A DNA stretch of 64,000 nucleotides from Impatiens glandulifera. Taxonomy: Eukaryota; Streptophyta; Magnoliopsida; Ericales; Balsaminaceae. This document shows, piece after piece, positions 12,633-22,049 of this stretch. The translations under genes and the position numbers were made by a program. The notes below the pieces were generated by a model, which ran no database searches, had not been told where the DNA came from, and saw only the letters and a list, made by a program, of their open reading frames with translations. The first letter of the stretch is position 1. Every line of letters begins with the position of its first letter. Where the stretch lies: assembly GCF_907164915.1 (NCBI RefSeq), contig NC_061862.1:31149628-31213627 (forward strand). Direction: 5' to 3'.

Positions 12633-12759
12633 TTGATTGTAAATAAGAACTAACCTGGATTTTGAAGTGTAAACTACAATACGCGGCAGCAAAGACAATG
12701 GCAATTTCAAACAGCAAGAATTGAAATTTATATGCAACCTGATTCAACAATTCAAACGC

Positions 12760-14210
12760 AAAGAAGTTATCATTGTACTCGAGAAATTGTCATTTCTGGT
12801 TGTCATTTTTGTTCTCTATTATGACTTATTTCTTCTGCACATGGGTTTCTCAAAATACAAGCAATTAATATAAGTGTACTTCCCCTCCATGCATTAAACT
12901 AATCCTATTATAAACAAACAGTACGTAGTTAACGTCAACCCAATTTGTTTTTAATATTATTAAAGAAGGGAAGAGTGAAGTATATGAGGGAAATAAGAAA
13001 ATAAGACAGATAAGATGAGATCAGATCTGCTGGAATAATTTGAAACATAAATGTAGCGAGGAAATGGAGAGATTTTTCTGCTTTGCTGTTTGTACGATTT
13101 AAAAATTGGGTTTTTGCTGTCTGGTTGGTTCATATGAATCTGTTCTTACCCATATGTTTGTGGAGCAGCAAGTTCAATAACACTTAAGGACATGTTTGTT
13201 TACTTAGTTAATAAATTAACAAAGAACTGGAAAACATAATAATCTTAAATTAAAAGTCATTGGTGAAGAAGAAGAAATAAACAAGGTAATCACTGATTTC
13301 CTGTTGTTACCTAAATTTGTTCTAATCATCACCAATTGGAAACAGGGTAAGTACTTTTCTTCCATTGTCATAAACATAGATATTGCATGCCAAAATAAAA
13401 GTCATCCATCTATCTAAAACAATACACCAAAACTATAATTAAGATTGTTGCAGCGACATACCTTAATCGATAGAGTGCGGCGGCAAATGGGACGGACGAT
13501 CAACTGATAGAGCTCTCGAGAATGGGAGGCGCTGATCTGGAAGAACAAATACACAAAAATGTCATAATCTCCAATCTCCATGAATAATCAGCACAGCAGG
13601 AGAAATAAAAATTATGTATAATCATGATCATCATCTAACTCCAATCATGATCAAAAAGTTATGCATAAATGTTGATTTAAACGAATCATTAAATTGATGA
13701 ATGAAGAAACCTCGCCTACTGGAATATATTATTCAATGCAATACTTTCTCAGCCATTTGATGCATATTTGAAGAACAAAATACATGTCTCGATTGAGATC
13801 AGAGAAATCCAAAATAACTAAATTTGAAAATAAAAACAAAGAATAATGTTTGTTCTGCTTCAAATGTAACCTATTGAAGACATTCTCATTACAGAATCCT
13901 CATTACATAATCCCAAAAGGAATTGAATATAACTGTTATATCAAGATCATCTAAAGAAAATCAATTTGTATTCCCCAAGTTACATATCAGACACTGTATT
14001 ATCAGACACCATATCAGGATATATTAACACTGTATTATCAGACACCATAGCTGATCACATCAGAGAGGTTAAAACGCACATATCAGCCATGAATGATAGA
14101 TAAATTAAACCCAAAAAACAGAGAAGATAATATATTTCCTCACTCCAAAACCAACCAGTAAACAAAGCAACCAGATAACAGATAGAAGAAGAAATATTAC
14201 CTGAGTGAAA
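12760..14210 (-). other. Non-coding 5' leader of the CACTA transposase gene
   Basis: I see no coding similarity and no recognisable RNA gene. The stretch is AT-rich with one short local duplication, an ATCAGACACTGTATTATC/ATCAGACACCATA pair near 13985-14050. It presumably holds the promoter and untranslated exons of the minus-strand transposase gene. Confidence 0.4.
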
Positions 14211-14489
14211 GAAAATGTATGCGGGGGCGCGGCGGCAAAGGGTGTCGACCGGAGAAATCGATCAAACTGGCAAGAATGGGAGGAAGAACAGATAGAAGAG
14301 AAACTTACCTGTTAGCGCTGCGGATGATCGGCGGGCGTCTTCTACTAGCGGCGGCGGATGATCGGCGGGCGTATTCTACTAGAGGCGGCGGATTACGGCA
14401 GGGAGAAGAACGGGAGCGCGGAAGAAGAAAGAAGAAAGAAAGAAAGAAGAAAGAAAGAAAGAAGGAAAAAAGATCGCGGGAGTTATTAT

Positions 14490-15017
14490 ACTTACCTGTA
14501 ACGGTTATGTAAAACCGTTACAGACATCCGATTATCATCTGTAACGGTTATTGATAAAACCGTTACAGAAGCTAGCAGAGAATAAGAAAAGACGGGTCAA
14601 TACCTGTAACGGTTTTGGAAGAAAACCATTACAGATAGAAATTGGTAACGACATTCAAAAACACCGTTACTGATATCTCTTACCAAATGCTTTAACTGAG
14701 GACATATCTGTAACGGTTATGTCTTAAACCGTTACAGATACTTGTAGCAAATAAGAAAAGACGTTTAACTATCTGTAACGGTTTCAATATAAACCGTTAC
14801 AGATATAATATTAGTAACGGTTTTCGCCTAACGCCGTTACAGATAACTTTAACCAAAGACTGTAACTGACACCTTATCTGTAACGGTTCATATAACCGTT
14901 ACTGATCCCATATTATTTGTAACGGTTAATTAAAACCGTTACTGATAAAAATTAATAGTAAGGGCATTCGAGTGTCGTTACTAGCAGTCATTACAAATGA
15001 CCTTTTTCCTACTATTG
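14490..15017. repeat. 5' subterminal repeats of the CACTA element
   Basis: Repeated inverted units CTGTAACGGTT...AACCGTTACAG run from about 14498 to 14945 and end at the terminal inverted repeat closing at 15017. Just inside (14219-14475) is a G+C- and purine-rich block with tandem GAAAGAAAGAAG, homologous to 1854-2050 of the deleted element. Confidence 0.85.
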
Positions 15018-15880
15018 GAACGAGGATTCTCGATTTTATATTTTCTTATCATTTTAGTGATAGTGGAGATTCTCGTGTTTGGAATGTTGAAAGCAAATGC
15101 AGGTTTTCCCGAGTCTAGCGTGGGACGTTGTTCGTGTTAGAGGAGAGCTAACACCATGGTTTCATGTGGTGTGGTCCTCAAAAGTTATTCTTATACATCA
15201 ATTCATCTTGTTGTAGTTGGTGTTTTTGAAAGACTTAATATGCGAGATCGAATCAAGAGGTACATGAAAATTCTAGATTCAAGTTGCCTTTTATGTGTGG
15301 AAAATGAGGAGACCATAAATAATCTTCTTGTGGGTTGCTCATTTGCTTCTTTGCTTTGGGATAAGTTTTCCAAATTTATGGGTCTTCTTAGTTTTCTAAG
15401 AGATTTGATGGATATTAAAGAAGTGACTCTCATCAAGGCTAAGGGTAAATATTTCACTTCAAACTCTTTCAAGTGTTTCTTTTCAATATTGTTTATCACA
15501 TTTAGATGGAGCAGAATTTGAGAGCTTTTTCAAAAGTTCGAAATGATATTGAGCATGTTTGGAGGGATATCATTATTTATGATAACTCATTTATTTGAAC
15601 GTGGAGGCGAATTTCCACTTGTGAAAGAAATTGGTTGATTTGTCAAAAAGATTGAGCATTACTTATGAGAACGTCACTAGTTTAAACAATTTTAAAATTG
15701 CGTAAATTTCAAGTAATTGTGGTTGTTATTTGGATTGTTGTATTCAGTTATTCATTGTTGTCGTCTTTTGTCTTTAAAAATCAAGTCTAGGGTTTGTCTA
15801 TCTTTATTCAAATAACTCATGTCGGTTTATTCTCTTTTAAGGTTTTTAATGAAATGACGCTAAGTTATTTTCCGAAAAAA
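15018..15880 (+). pseudogene. LINE ORF2 C-terminal part (zf-RVT) and 3' tail
   Basis: This continues the LINE after the CACTA insertion. An open stretch 15156-15521 contains RLNMRDRIKRYMKILDSSCL, then CVENEETINNLLVGCSFASL followed by LW, which fits the zf-RVT C-terminus of plant L1 ORF2 (R-L-x-T-R-D-R-L ... C-x-x-C ... E-x-x-x-H-L-F-x-x-C-x-F-S-x-x-x-W), with the usual His replaced by Asn. After the stop near 15522 a 3' untranslated part runs to TTCCGAAAAAA at about 15870-15880, taken as the poly(A) end. Confidence 0.75.
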
Positions 15881-17583
15881 GTAATTCAACGTCAAATTAT
15901 ACCTAATCAATTTATAAAAAGTAATTTGTATGATTTCAACACCAAAATGCAACATTTCATTACGATTCAACCAAATCATCATCATAGGTGATAGAATAAT
16001 ATATGTTATAGGTATAATGCAAAATTAAGAACTTATCTCCAAATATAAATAATTCTTATTTTATAATCGAAATTTAAACCAACGGGATAACTACTTTAAA
16101 ATCATCGATGCCTAAGATTCCTAATATGTTATGTTTATCAGATTTTGATTAGATAATAATTTTAACTAATAAACTAATTTCTTCCTCAAATCAAATTAAA
16201 TTAATTCTCACTAAAGGGATAACCGTCCTTTAAGTGTAAGTCATGTCTAGTCGGCCAATTCAAATATATTACAAATTTAGTATTATAATATAATATTTTA
16301 TATTTCGTAATCTCTATTATATTATTTACATTTTAACTATATAATTATCAAATATCGTCCTCTACACAAATATTATTCTTTATTTTATTTTTAGAGATAA
16401 TTTTGAAGGCACACAATACAAGCACACAATATTTAAATATGGAGGAGACTAATGAGTAACAACTTTGTCATCGCCTTAGTATGCAACATCATTATCTAAA
16501 ATATGAAATAGAGCATTACGTCGTTCTTTTTATATGAAATTATAAAAGTCATCTCAGAAAGAAAGCGAAAGTTTTGTCAGTACTAGGACTTAAAAAAATA
16601 AAAAATGGATATAATATTTTTAAGCGAAATTTGTGCATATTTTCAATACAATTTAACAGTTTTATAACATTTTAAATTATATTAGATATTTAAGGTATAA
16701 ATTCAAACAAAAATAAATATATAAAGAGAAAATTTAAACCAAATATGTATTTGTGTAAATATAAAAATTTGACATACCCTAATTTCTAAATAATATTATT
16801 AAATTATAATAATATTTTGAATTAATAAATTTAAAATAACCCCAAAAGAGATTAAAAATTAAATTAAGTTTAATTACTGTGATAATGAAGCCCTAATTAG
16901 AAAAATAAAATAAAAATCAAAAATAATTTGAGGTTAAAATATTGTTTTTATTTTACCCAAATTAACTCAAAAGGGTTGAAATTATTCAATTATGATTTTA
17001 AACATAAATTATGTATAATTTATGGCATAAAACAATTAAATAAATACCCCAAAATACCAAAAAATTAAAAATAATGAACATAATTTTTATTGTGTTTCCA
17101 AAAATATATTTTTTAGAAATTTTTAATGAAAAAAATGAAAAAAATGATTAAAAAATCGTTTTCAAATAACCCTTTTATAAAAATTAACATTGATGATCTA
17201 GTGTAGCCAAAACTAGGAGAATTAGAATTATAATACTGTATTTTGTTTTTTACCGATCAATGTATCTCCTTGATTCATATATAGCTAGAGATTGGATTAT
17301 AATTGTTCTGCAATGTTTGTTTGGGTAGCATTGAAACAATTTCAATGTATTGACTTTAGTTTGAAGTTTATGCAAATTTGCTGAAATATTATTCAATATT
17401 ATTGTTCTATTCTTGAAAGTTTCAATTAATTGCAATTAGATAGTAGTATTTCTTAAAATGACAGGTTTTCTATGATTGTTTGTCCTAATTATTAATTTTA
17501 ATGGAGTTTCTTAGTTTTTTTCAAGTTCTTTTGTTCTATATAAGATATATTTTCTAGATGCTAAGAAATATATGCAATGTAAG
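15881..17583. other. AT-rich spacer without recognisable genes
   Basis: I find no open frame with family resemblance. Runs of A and T and short oligo-A/T blocks dominate. The only structure I can name is the block at 16720-17140, which has an inverted relative at 35940-36330 (listed separately). Confidence 0.5.
16720..17140 (+). repeat. Dispersed repeat, inverted relative of 35940-36330
   Basis: The stretch with AATAATTTGAGG, ATTTTACCCAAATTA, AAACATAAATTATG, CAATTAAATAAA and ACCCCAAAATACCAAAA occurs in the same order in the reverse complement of 35940-36330. Both look like pieces of one LTR or element end, in opposite orientation; the second copy lies next to a TATA-bearing, LTR-like block. 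The superfamily is not identifiable from sequence alone; a Ty3/gypsy LTR is a guess. Confidence 0.65.
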
Positions 17584-17590
17584 CTATGTT

Positions 17591-17762
17591 TTATCACTCA
17601 TGTTATCTCAACTGGTAAGAGTCTTGAACTAAGAGGAGGATGAGGTTTTAGGTTCAATGAGTTTGAGGTTTAATTGAAAAAAATTGATTGAATGAAAGGT
17701 CATGGCGTTGGGATTAGGTCCTAACCTTGTGTGTATGCAAAACATGAGTGAAATAAAAAAAA
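17591..17762 (+). mobile_element. tRNA-derived SINE, about 172 bp
   Basis: The head resembles a tRNA: an A-box-like TATCTCAACTGGTAAGAG at 17604-17621 and a B-box-like GGTTCAATGAG at 17651-17661, 30 bases apart. The body ends in an A-rich tail (GAAATAAAAAAAA, about 17750-17762). CTATGTT occurs directly before (17584-17590) and directly after (17763-17769), a fitting target duplication. RNA polymerase III would transcribe such an element, and a LINE would mobilise it in trans. Confidence 0.75.
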
Positions 17763-17769
17763 CTATGTT

Positions 17770-18861
17770 CTTAAATGGCTTTCTAATTTTGCTGGTTGTT
17801 CCAGTCTTTAACCACAGTATAATATAATTTACGGTCTATTATCTTCTGGGGTAAAATTTTGGTCTCAAAATTTTAAAAAGTTATGTCCTTAAAAAAAAGG
17901 CCTTTTAAGTTTACTGATTGTTGATGTCTTTAACCATGTACTAATGCAACTTATGGTCTATTATCTTCATTCTTGTCTCTACTATATTGTTGTCAATTTT
18001 GTTTATTGCATGTATTCTTTAAGTCCTCACCATTGGGTGTGGTTTTTACTCAAGAGCGGGTTGAAATTGAACTGACATCTAACGATGATGATTTTGAAGC
18101 AATAAATAAGTGTATAGATAACTATAGACATGGCCCTCCTAGATTGATTCTGATTTCCACCATAACTTCCCTAAATTTGTCTCAAAGCATTTCTTCTTTT
18201 GGTAATTGGGATTTTGTTGGTCAGGTTTCTTCTCCAATTCTACAAGACTGCAAAAGAGTGGAGCTTACAAGACCTTCAAACATCCCCAGACAGTTTATAT
18301 CCACCCAAGCTCTAGTATAGCCCAGGTATGAAGTGTTCTTTAGTTAGTTCCTAGTTGTCTCAATTATGAATTCTCTAGACAATGGTATATGTCTTCTTTT
18401 GTTACCTACCCACCTGCCTTCTTTTTATATTTGGAGTCCTATATCTAAACCTTCATCACTACATTGCTCTATATTGTAGATCTTCTGATATAGCAGCTTA
18501 TCCAGTCAATTAGGTACCATTATCTATGTCAACTAGGTACCAATGTGCATATGATTATTTCTCTTAAACAACAACATGCATATTATATTTCTTGAACTTT
18601 AGCATGCAACAATCTGTATTATTCTTGTAGAGATAAGGAAAACATAATGGATCACTTGTAATATTGAACCTGACATACACCATCTCTTTATTGATAGAAG
18701 AAAGCTTCCTAATAGCTTTGTTGTGAGACTCTTTAAGAGATCCCCATTATTGCTACAGAAACTTTGTCTTCGTCTGTTGATGCGACAAGTGAAATTGGTG
18801 GGAAAAATGTTGAACTCAGAAGTTACTATTCTGGTAGGCTTCATCTTCTTCTTTTCATACA
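17770..18861. other. Spacer with no assigned gene
   Basis: One open stretch (17973-18320, plus strand, 115 codons) has fairly gene-like composition (LTSNDDDFEAINKCIDNYRH), but I do not recognise it, and it has no clear splice partner. It could be a lost exon of an unrelated gene or chance. The rest is AT-rich with no signal. Confidence 0.35.
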
Positions 18862-20313
18862 TTGTTGCTTTTCACTATTCCTCCTCCCAAGTCTTTTGTT
18901 TCTTATTTGAACTCACAGAAGAGATTTCCTACATCCAACAAAAGCTCTCTTCTTCGATCTCTCATTTTGTCTTCTTCTACTGCTACTACTGTTGGATCCG
19001 GTCTTTATTTCTATTCAAACATTGACACAGACCCAACAAGTAAATACTTGTTTCTACACCTGTCTCACCATTCTACGATTTTGACAGTGACATTATTCTG
19101 CTCCTTATGGATTTCTGTTAATATCCCAAAGCACGATCATCCATCTTGGTGGCCATGGAGAACTTGGGGACCAATGTTTCTTCAACCCTCTTTTAATTGC
19201 CTAGGTGGGTCTCTTCAATATGGTTATCATCTTTTACTGGCTTTTATTTTATTTTTTTAAATTATTGTACTCATCTTGAGCCACCACATCTTTTCATCTT
19301 CAATACGTATACATAGTTCTGTAATGGCAGGAAATGTGCCATTGTTTTTCTCTAGGTCTGGAGGAGATATTCCACCACCCGCAGATACGAGCAAAGAAGT
19401 TAAAGGTTGTAATGGGTGCTTCAGTAGAGATTCAATTGCCAATGCCGCTGCAATAATTGGTCCTGTTGTAGTTAATTTGTCTGTCTCACAAGGTGTTTAT
19501 AGTGAACCTGTAGAAAGAAGTTCACATTTCAGTTTTTGGTGTTTGATCTTTAAAAGGGTTTCTCATTTTACAGATTTACACGGAGTTACCTTGGGGAAGA
19601 GTGTTGGTTCTAGCACCATAATCGATTCTGATGGTACTATATTGACGTGCGCTCATTTGGTTGTGAGTCACCATGGCTTATCAGCCAAAGTGGTGAAGGT
19701 CAGTCAGTGTAAAGATTATTAATTTTGTTTTGTATGAGCTGTAAGAATAGTTCACATTACAAGATGGTAGGACATTTGAAGGAAAATTGATCAACACAGA
19801 CTTGCACTTTGATATTGCAATAGTGAAGATCGACTCCAAAACCCCGTTTCCATCTATAAAACTTGGCTCTTCAAGAAACTTTCGTCCTAGAGATTGGGTG
19901 CTTGCAATGGGGTGTCCTCTTTCCCTTTAGAATATTGTGACAACTGGTATTGTGAGGTATTCTTATTAATCTTAACTATTGTAGTTCACCATTTGGCTTG
20001 CTAGTACTCTTTTTGAGGATTCGTTTGCAAAATTTGTTTTCCTATTAGTTGTGTTGATCGTAAAAGTAGTGACTTGGGTATTGGAAGAATGCGGAGGGAA
20101 TACTCACAAACTGATTGTGCTATTAATTTTATGAGTGTAACTTTGATGTCCATCGATTATATATGATTTGATTATAGTTTTAAATAGTTAAAAATATGTG
20201 TTTGAACAAGGTTATTCAGGTGGACATCTTATGAGCATTGATGGTGAGGTTGTAGGTGTGAACATTATGAAAATAAGGGTTGCTGATGGATTGAGTTTTT
20301 TTTACCAGTTCTG
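18862..20313 (+). pseudogene. Deg14-like (HtrA/DegP family) serine protease gene, broken and 3'-truncated
   Basis: Exons fit Deg/HtrA proteases of the plant Deg14 type (trypsin-like domain, ATP-independent, organellar). An N-terminal Ser/Leu-rich stretch (about 18890-19036) could be a targeting peptide. Then: 19331-19492 (GNVPLFFSRSGGDIPPP, RDSIANAAAIIGPVVVNLSV), 19574-19698 (GKSVGSSTIIDSDGTILTCA, then H, the catalytic His), 19751-19956 (DGRTFEGKL, HFDIAIVKID with the catalytic Asp), 20049 to about 20127 (CVDRKSSDLGIGRMRREYSQ, TDCAIN), 20211-20313 (GYSGGHL with the catalytic Ser, DGEVVGVNIM). Introns show GT/AG. Breaks: a CAG-to-TAG type stop near 19928-19930 and loss of frame after DGLSFF. 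The PDZ domain is missing. Confidence 0.85.
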
Positions 20314-20432
20314 ACAACTATTTATTTATTTGATTATGATATTATTTTATGAGAAATTTTATGTTTCTTTTGTTATTATTTAAATTGTTAATAATGAATA
20401 GAAAGTAATTTTAAAATATTTTTAATGATTAT

Positions 20433-21711
20433 TGTTAGGATCTAGGCCGCGACTGGAGGACCGGGGTTGGACCGGTTAGCGCGTCTCACTCAAAGGGTGG
20501 TGATTAATCCGGTTAGAGATTAACACCGGGGTTTCAATACTACACAAACTGTCACAAACCCTTGAACCAGGTTCAAGCGCGGAAGAGGTTTGTTTCAGGT
20601 TGAAGCAGCACACTCACAAAATAGGCAGAACCGGTTTTGAATAGGACATGTTTGGAAATTGATGGGTCGGTTTTTGTAACTTGGTGATTCGGTTTAGATA
20701 GTGTGGAGTCGGTCAAAATGGTGTAGGTCGGTTAGTACATCAAGGTTATAAAGTAAGTCAGGCGGAAAGTAAATAACAAGACAAGTTTTTATGGATGTTC
20801 GGAGATAAAACTCCTACGTCACCCCTTCCTCTCGAAACCGCGAGAAGGATATTCACTAAGGAATACAAATACAATCCGATCGAGACTTATTTCCTGCTCG
20901 ATAACACCCGTACAATTTACACCGAAATTGTAAATACACACTTCAACTTTAACACTTAGGCCTTTTCTAGAGAGAGAACACAATCTTATCACTTGTAAAT
21001 TAATTGTTCACTATGTCCCCTTGTGTCCCACATTTACTCCTCTTCAGCTGCTCCTTTTATAGGTGAAATATGCCAACGGTCATATTTCATTTCCTTGAAT
21101 TTGATTGGTGGAGCAGAGGTTCAGTGATTCAGACCTGGCGGTCAACTTTTCAGACCTGGCGGTCAACCTCACAGAGTTGGCAGTCTGTTCTTCCAGTATA
21201 TAGGACAAACCGGCTAGGTTTGTCTTTTACTCAATGTGGTAACTGTCTGTTAGACAGTTGTCTGTACTTGGAAGATTGTCTTTCTGATTTATCCTGAAGT
21301 GGAAAGATCTTGTAGGACTGTCTTCTGCAGCCTGCAGACTTTCCTCAGACTTGTATGAATATGGAAATGTTCAGTCTGTTCCTTTTGTATTATTCTCAAC
21401 AGATACCCGAAGTATCTTCTTATGCTGGTCGGTCATTTGACTTTTCACCGGATGGCTTCCGGTGTGATTGGTTTAACCGGACGGTTTCCGGTTATTCCTT
21501 TGCCTTCTAGCTGATCGGCTGTCTGGTGTTTTCGGCTTTTAGTTTTGGCCGATCATATCTTTCTTTGTGCGGTCATGTTCCTGGTCGGTTTAATAACTTG
21601 ACCAGTTAATCTTCTTAACCGGTTCATTTGTTTGACCGGTCCGGTTCTTTGTTCCTGCATGGGAGGTTTATTTATGTTAAGTTCTGTTGACCGGTCTAAT
21701 TTTATCTAACA
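20433..21711 (-). repeat. 3' LTR of the Sirevirus-like element
   Basis: 1,279 bp, TGTTAGG...TAACA. A TATA box on the minus strand (CTATAAAAG) lies at 21055-21063. Compared with the 5' LTR it has an extra 20-odd-base repeat of the TTCAGACCTGGCGGTCAAC unit near 21125-21165 and a small insertion near 21345. GAAGGGGTGACGTAGGAG (reverse strand, 20811-20828) is shared with the unrelated-looking LTR at 55632-57162. Confidence 0.93.
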
Positions 21712-21960
21712 ATTTCTCCCTTTTTGATTATTTTATTTAAAATTATCAAAATTATGTAAAATTGCAAACGTAGGCCGGTTCTTTATTTGACCGGATTTTT
21801 GAAACTGACTTGGGAGAATTTTTCGAAAAATTTTGGAAAAATTTTAGAAAAATTTGTAAAATTCTGATCTTTTATCTTATCAATTTCTCCCTTTTTGATT
21901 ATTTTATTTAAAATTATCAAAACCATGTAAGATTGCAAGTATTGGCCGGTTTCAAAAATA
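21712..21960 (-). promoter_or_regulatory. Polypurine tract, duplicated
   Basis: Directly inside the 3' LTR, 21713-21725 reads AAAAAGGGAGAAA on the minus strand, the expected primer site for plus-strand DNA synthesis. The surrounding block of about 85 bases (TTTCTCCCTTTTTGATTATT and on through ATTATCAAAA to GGCCGGTT) is repeated at about 21882-21960 with few differences. Multiple polypurine tracts before the 3' LTR are a described trait of Sireviruses. Confidence 0.8.
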
Positions 21961-22049
21961 ACTTTATATATATAAAAGTAACTGAAATAAAAGGGAAAAT
22001 ATTATATGTAGAAACCAAAATAAACATAGATTAAGAAAAAAGTGAGCCC

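Larger units (their letters stand above)
6459..15017 (-). mobile_element. Nearly complete CACTA (En/Spm-type) DNA transposon, 8,559 bp
   Basis: The left terminus is CACTAGTAGAAAAAGG (6459 on); the right terminus is its reverse complement with two differences (reads CAATAGTAGGAAAAAGG from 15017 inwards). Both ends are flanked by GAA (6456-6458 and 15018-15020), the 3-bp duplication expected of CACTA elements. Subterminal repeats fill 6470-6910 and 14490-15000. Two genes lie on the minus strand, a TNP2-type transposase (12342 to about 8994) and a TnpA-like gene (8919 to 7149), in the order usual for the superfamily. The host sequence on each side is the same LINE. The transposase has stops and a frameshift, and the right terminus is mutated. 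Confidence 0.93.
2672..15880 (+). mobile_element. L1-type LINE retrotransposon, decayed, split by a CACTA insertion at 6458/15018
   Basis: Two blocks (2672-6458 and 15018-15880) form one LINE once the CACTA element between them is removed: the reverse-transcriptase part ends at 6458 and the zinc-finger C-terminal part resumes at 15018. The order is ORF1 (DUF4283-like nucleic-acid-binding), ORF2 endonuclease, reverse transcriptase, zf-RVT, then a short 3' tail ending in an A-run near 15874-15880. There are many stops and frameshifts in all three frames. The 5' limit is uncertain because the first CACTA element abuts it; no clear target duplication was found. Confidence 0.8.

Noticed and set aside
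12430..12750. 106-codon frame with YVRLVDNL repeats as a gene
   Set aside because: Made by a 24-bp minisatellite whose period is divisible by three; no flanking coding signal.
17973..18320. 115-codon plus-strand frame as a host gene
   Set aside because: No recognisable family, no splice partners I could support; left as unassigned.
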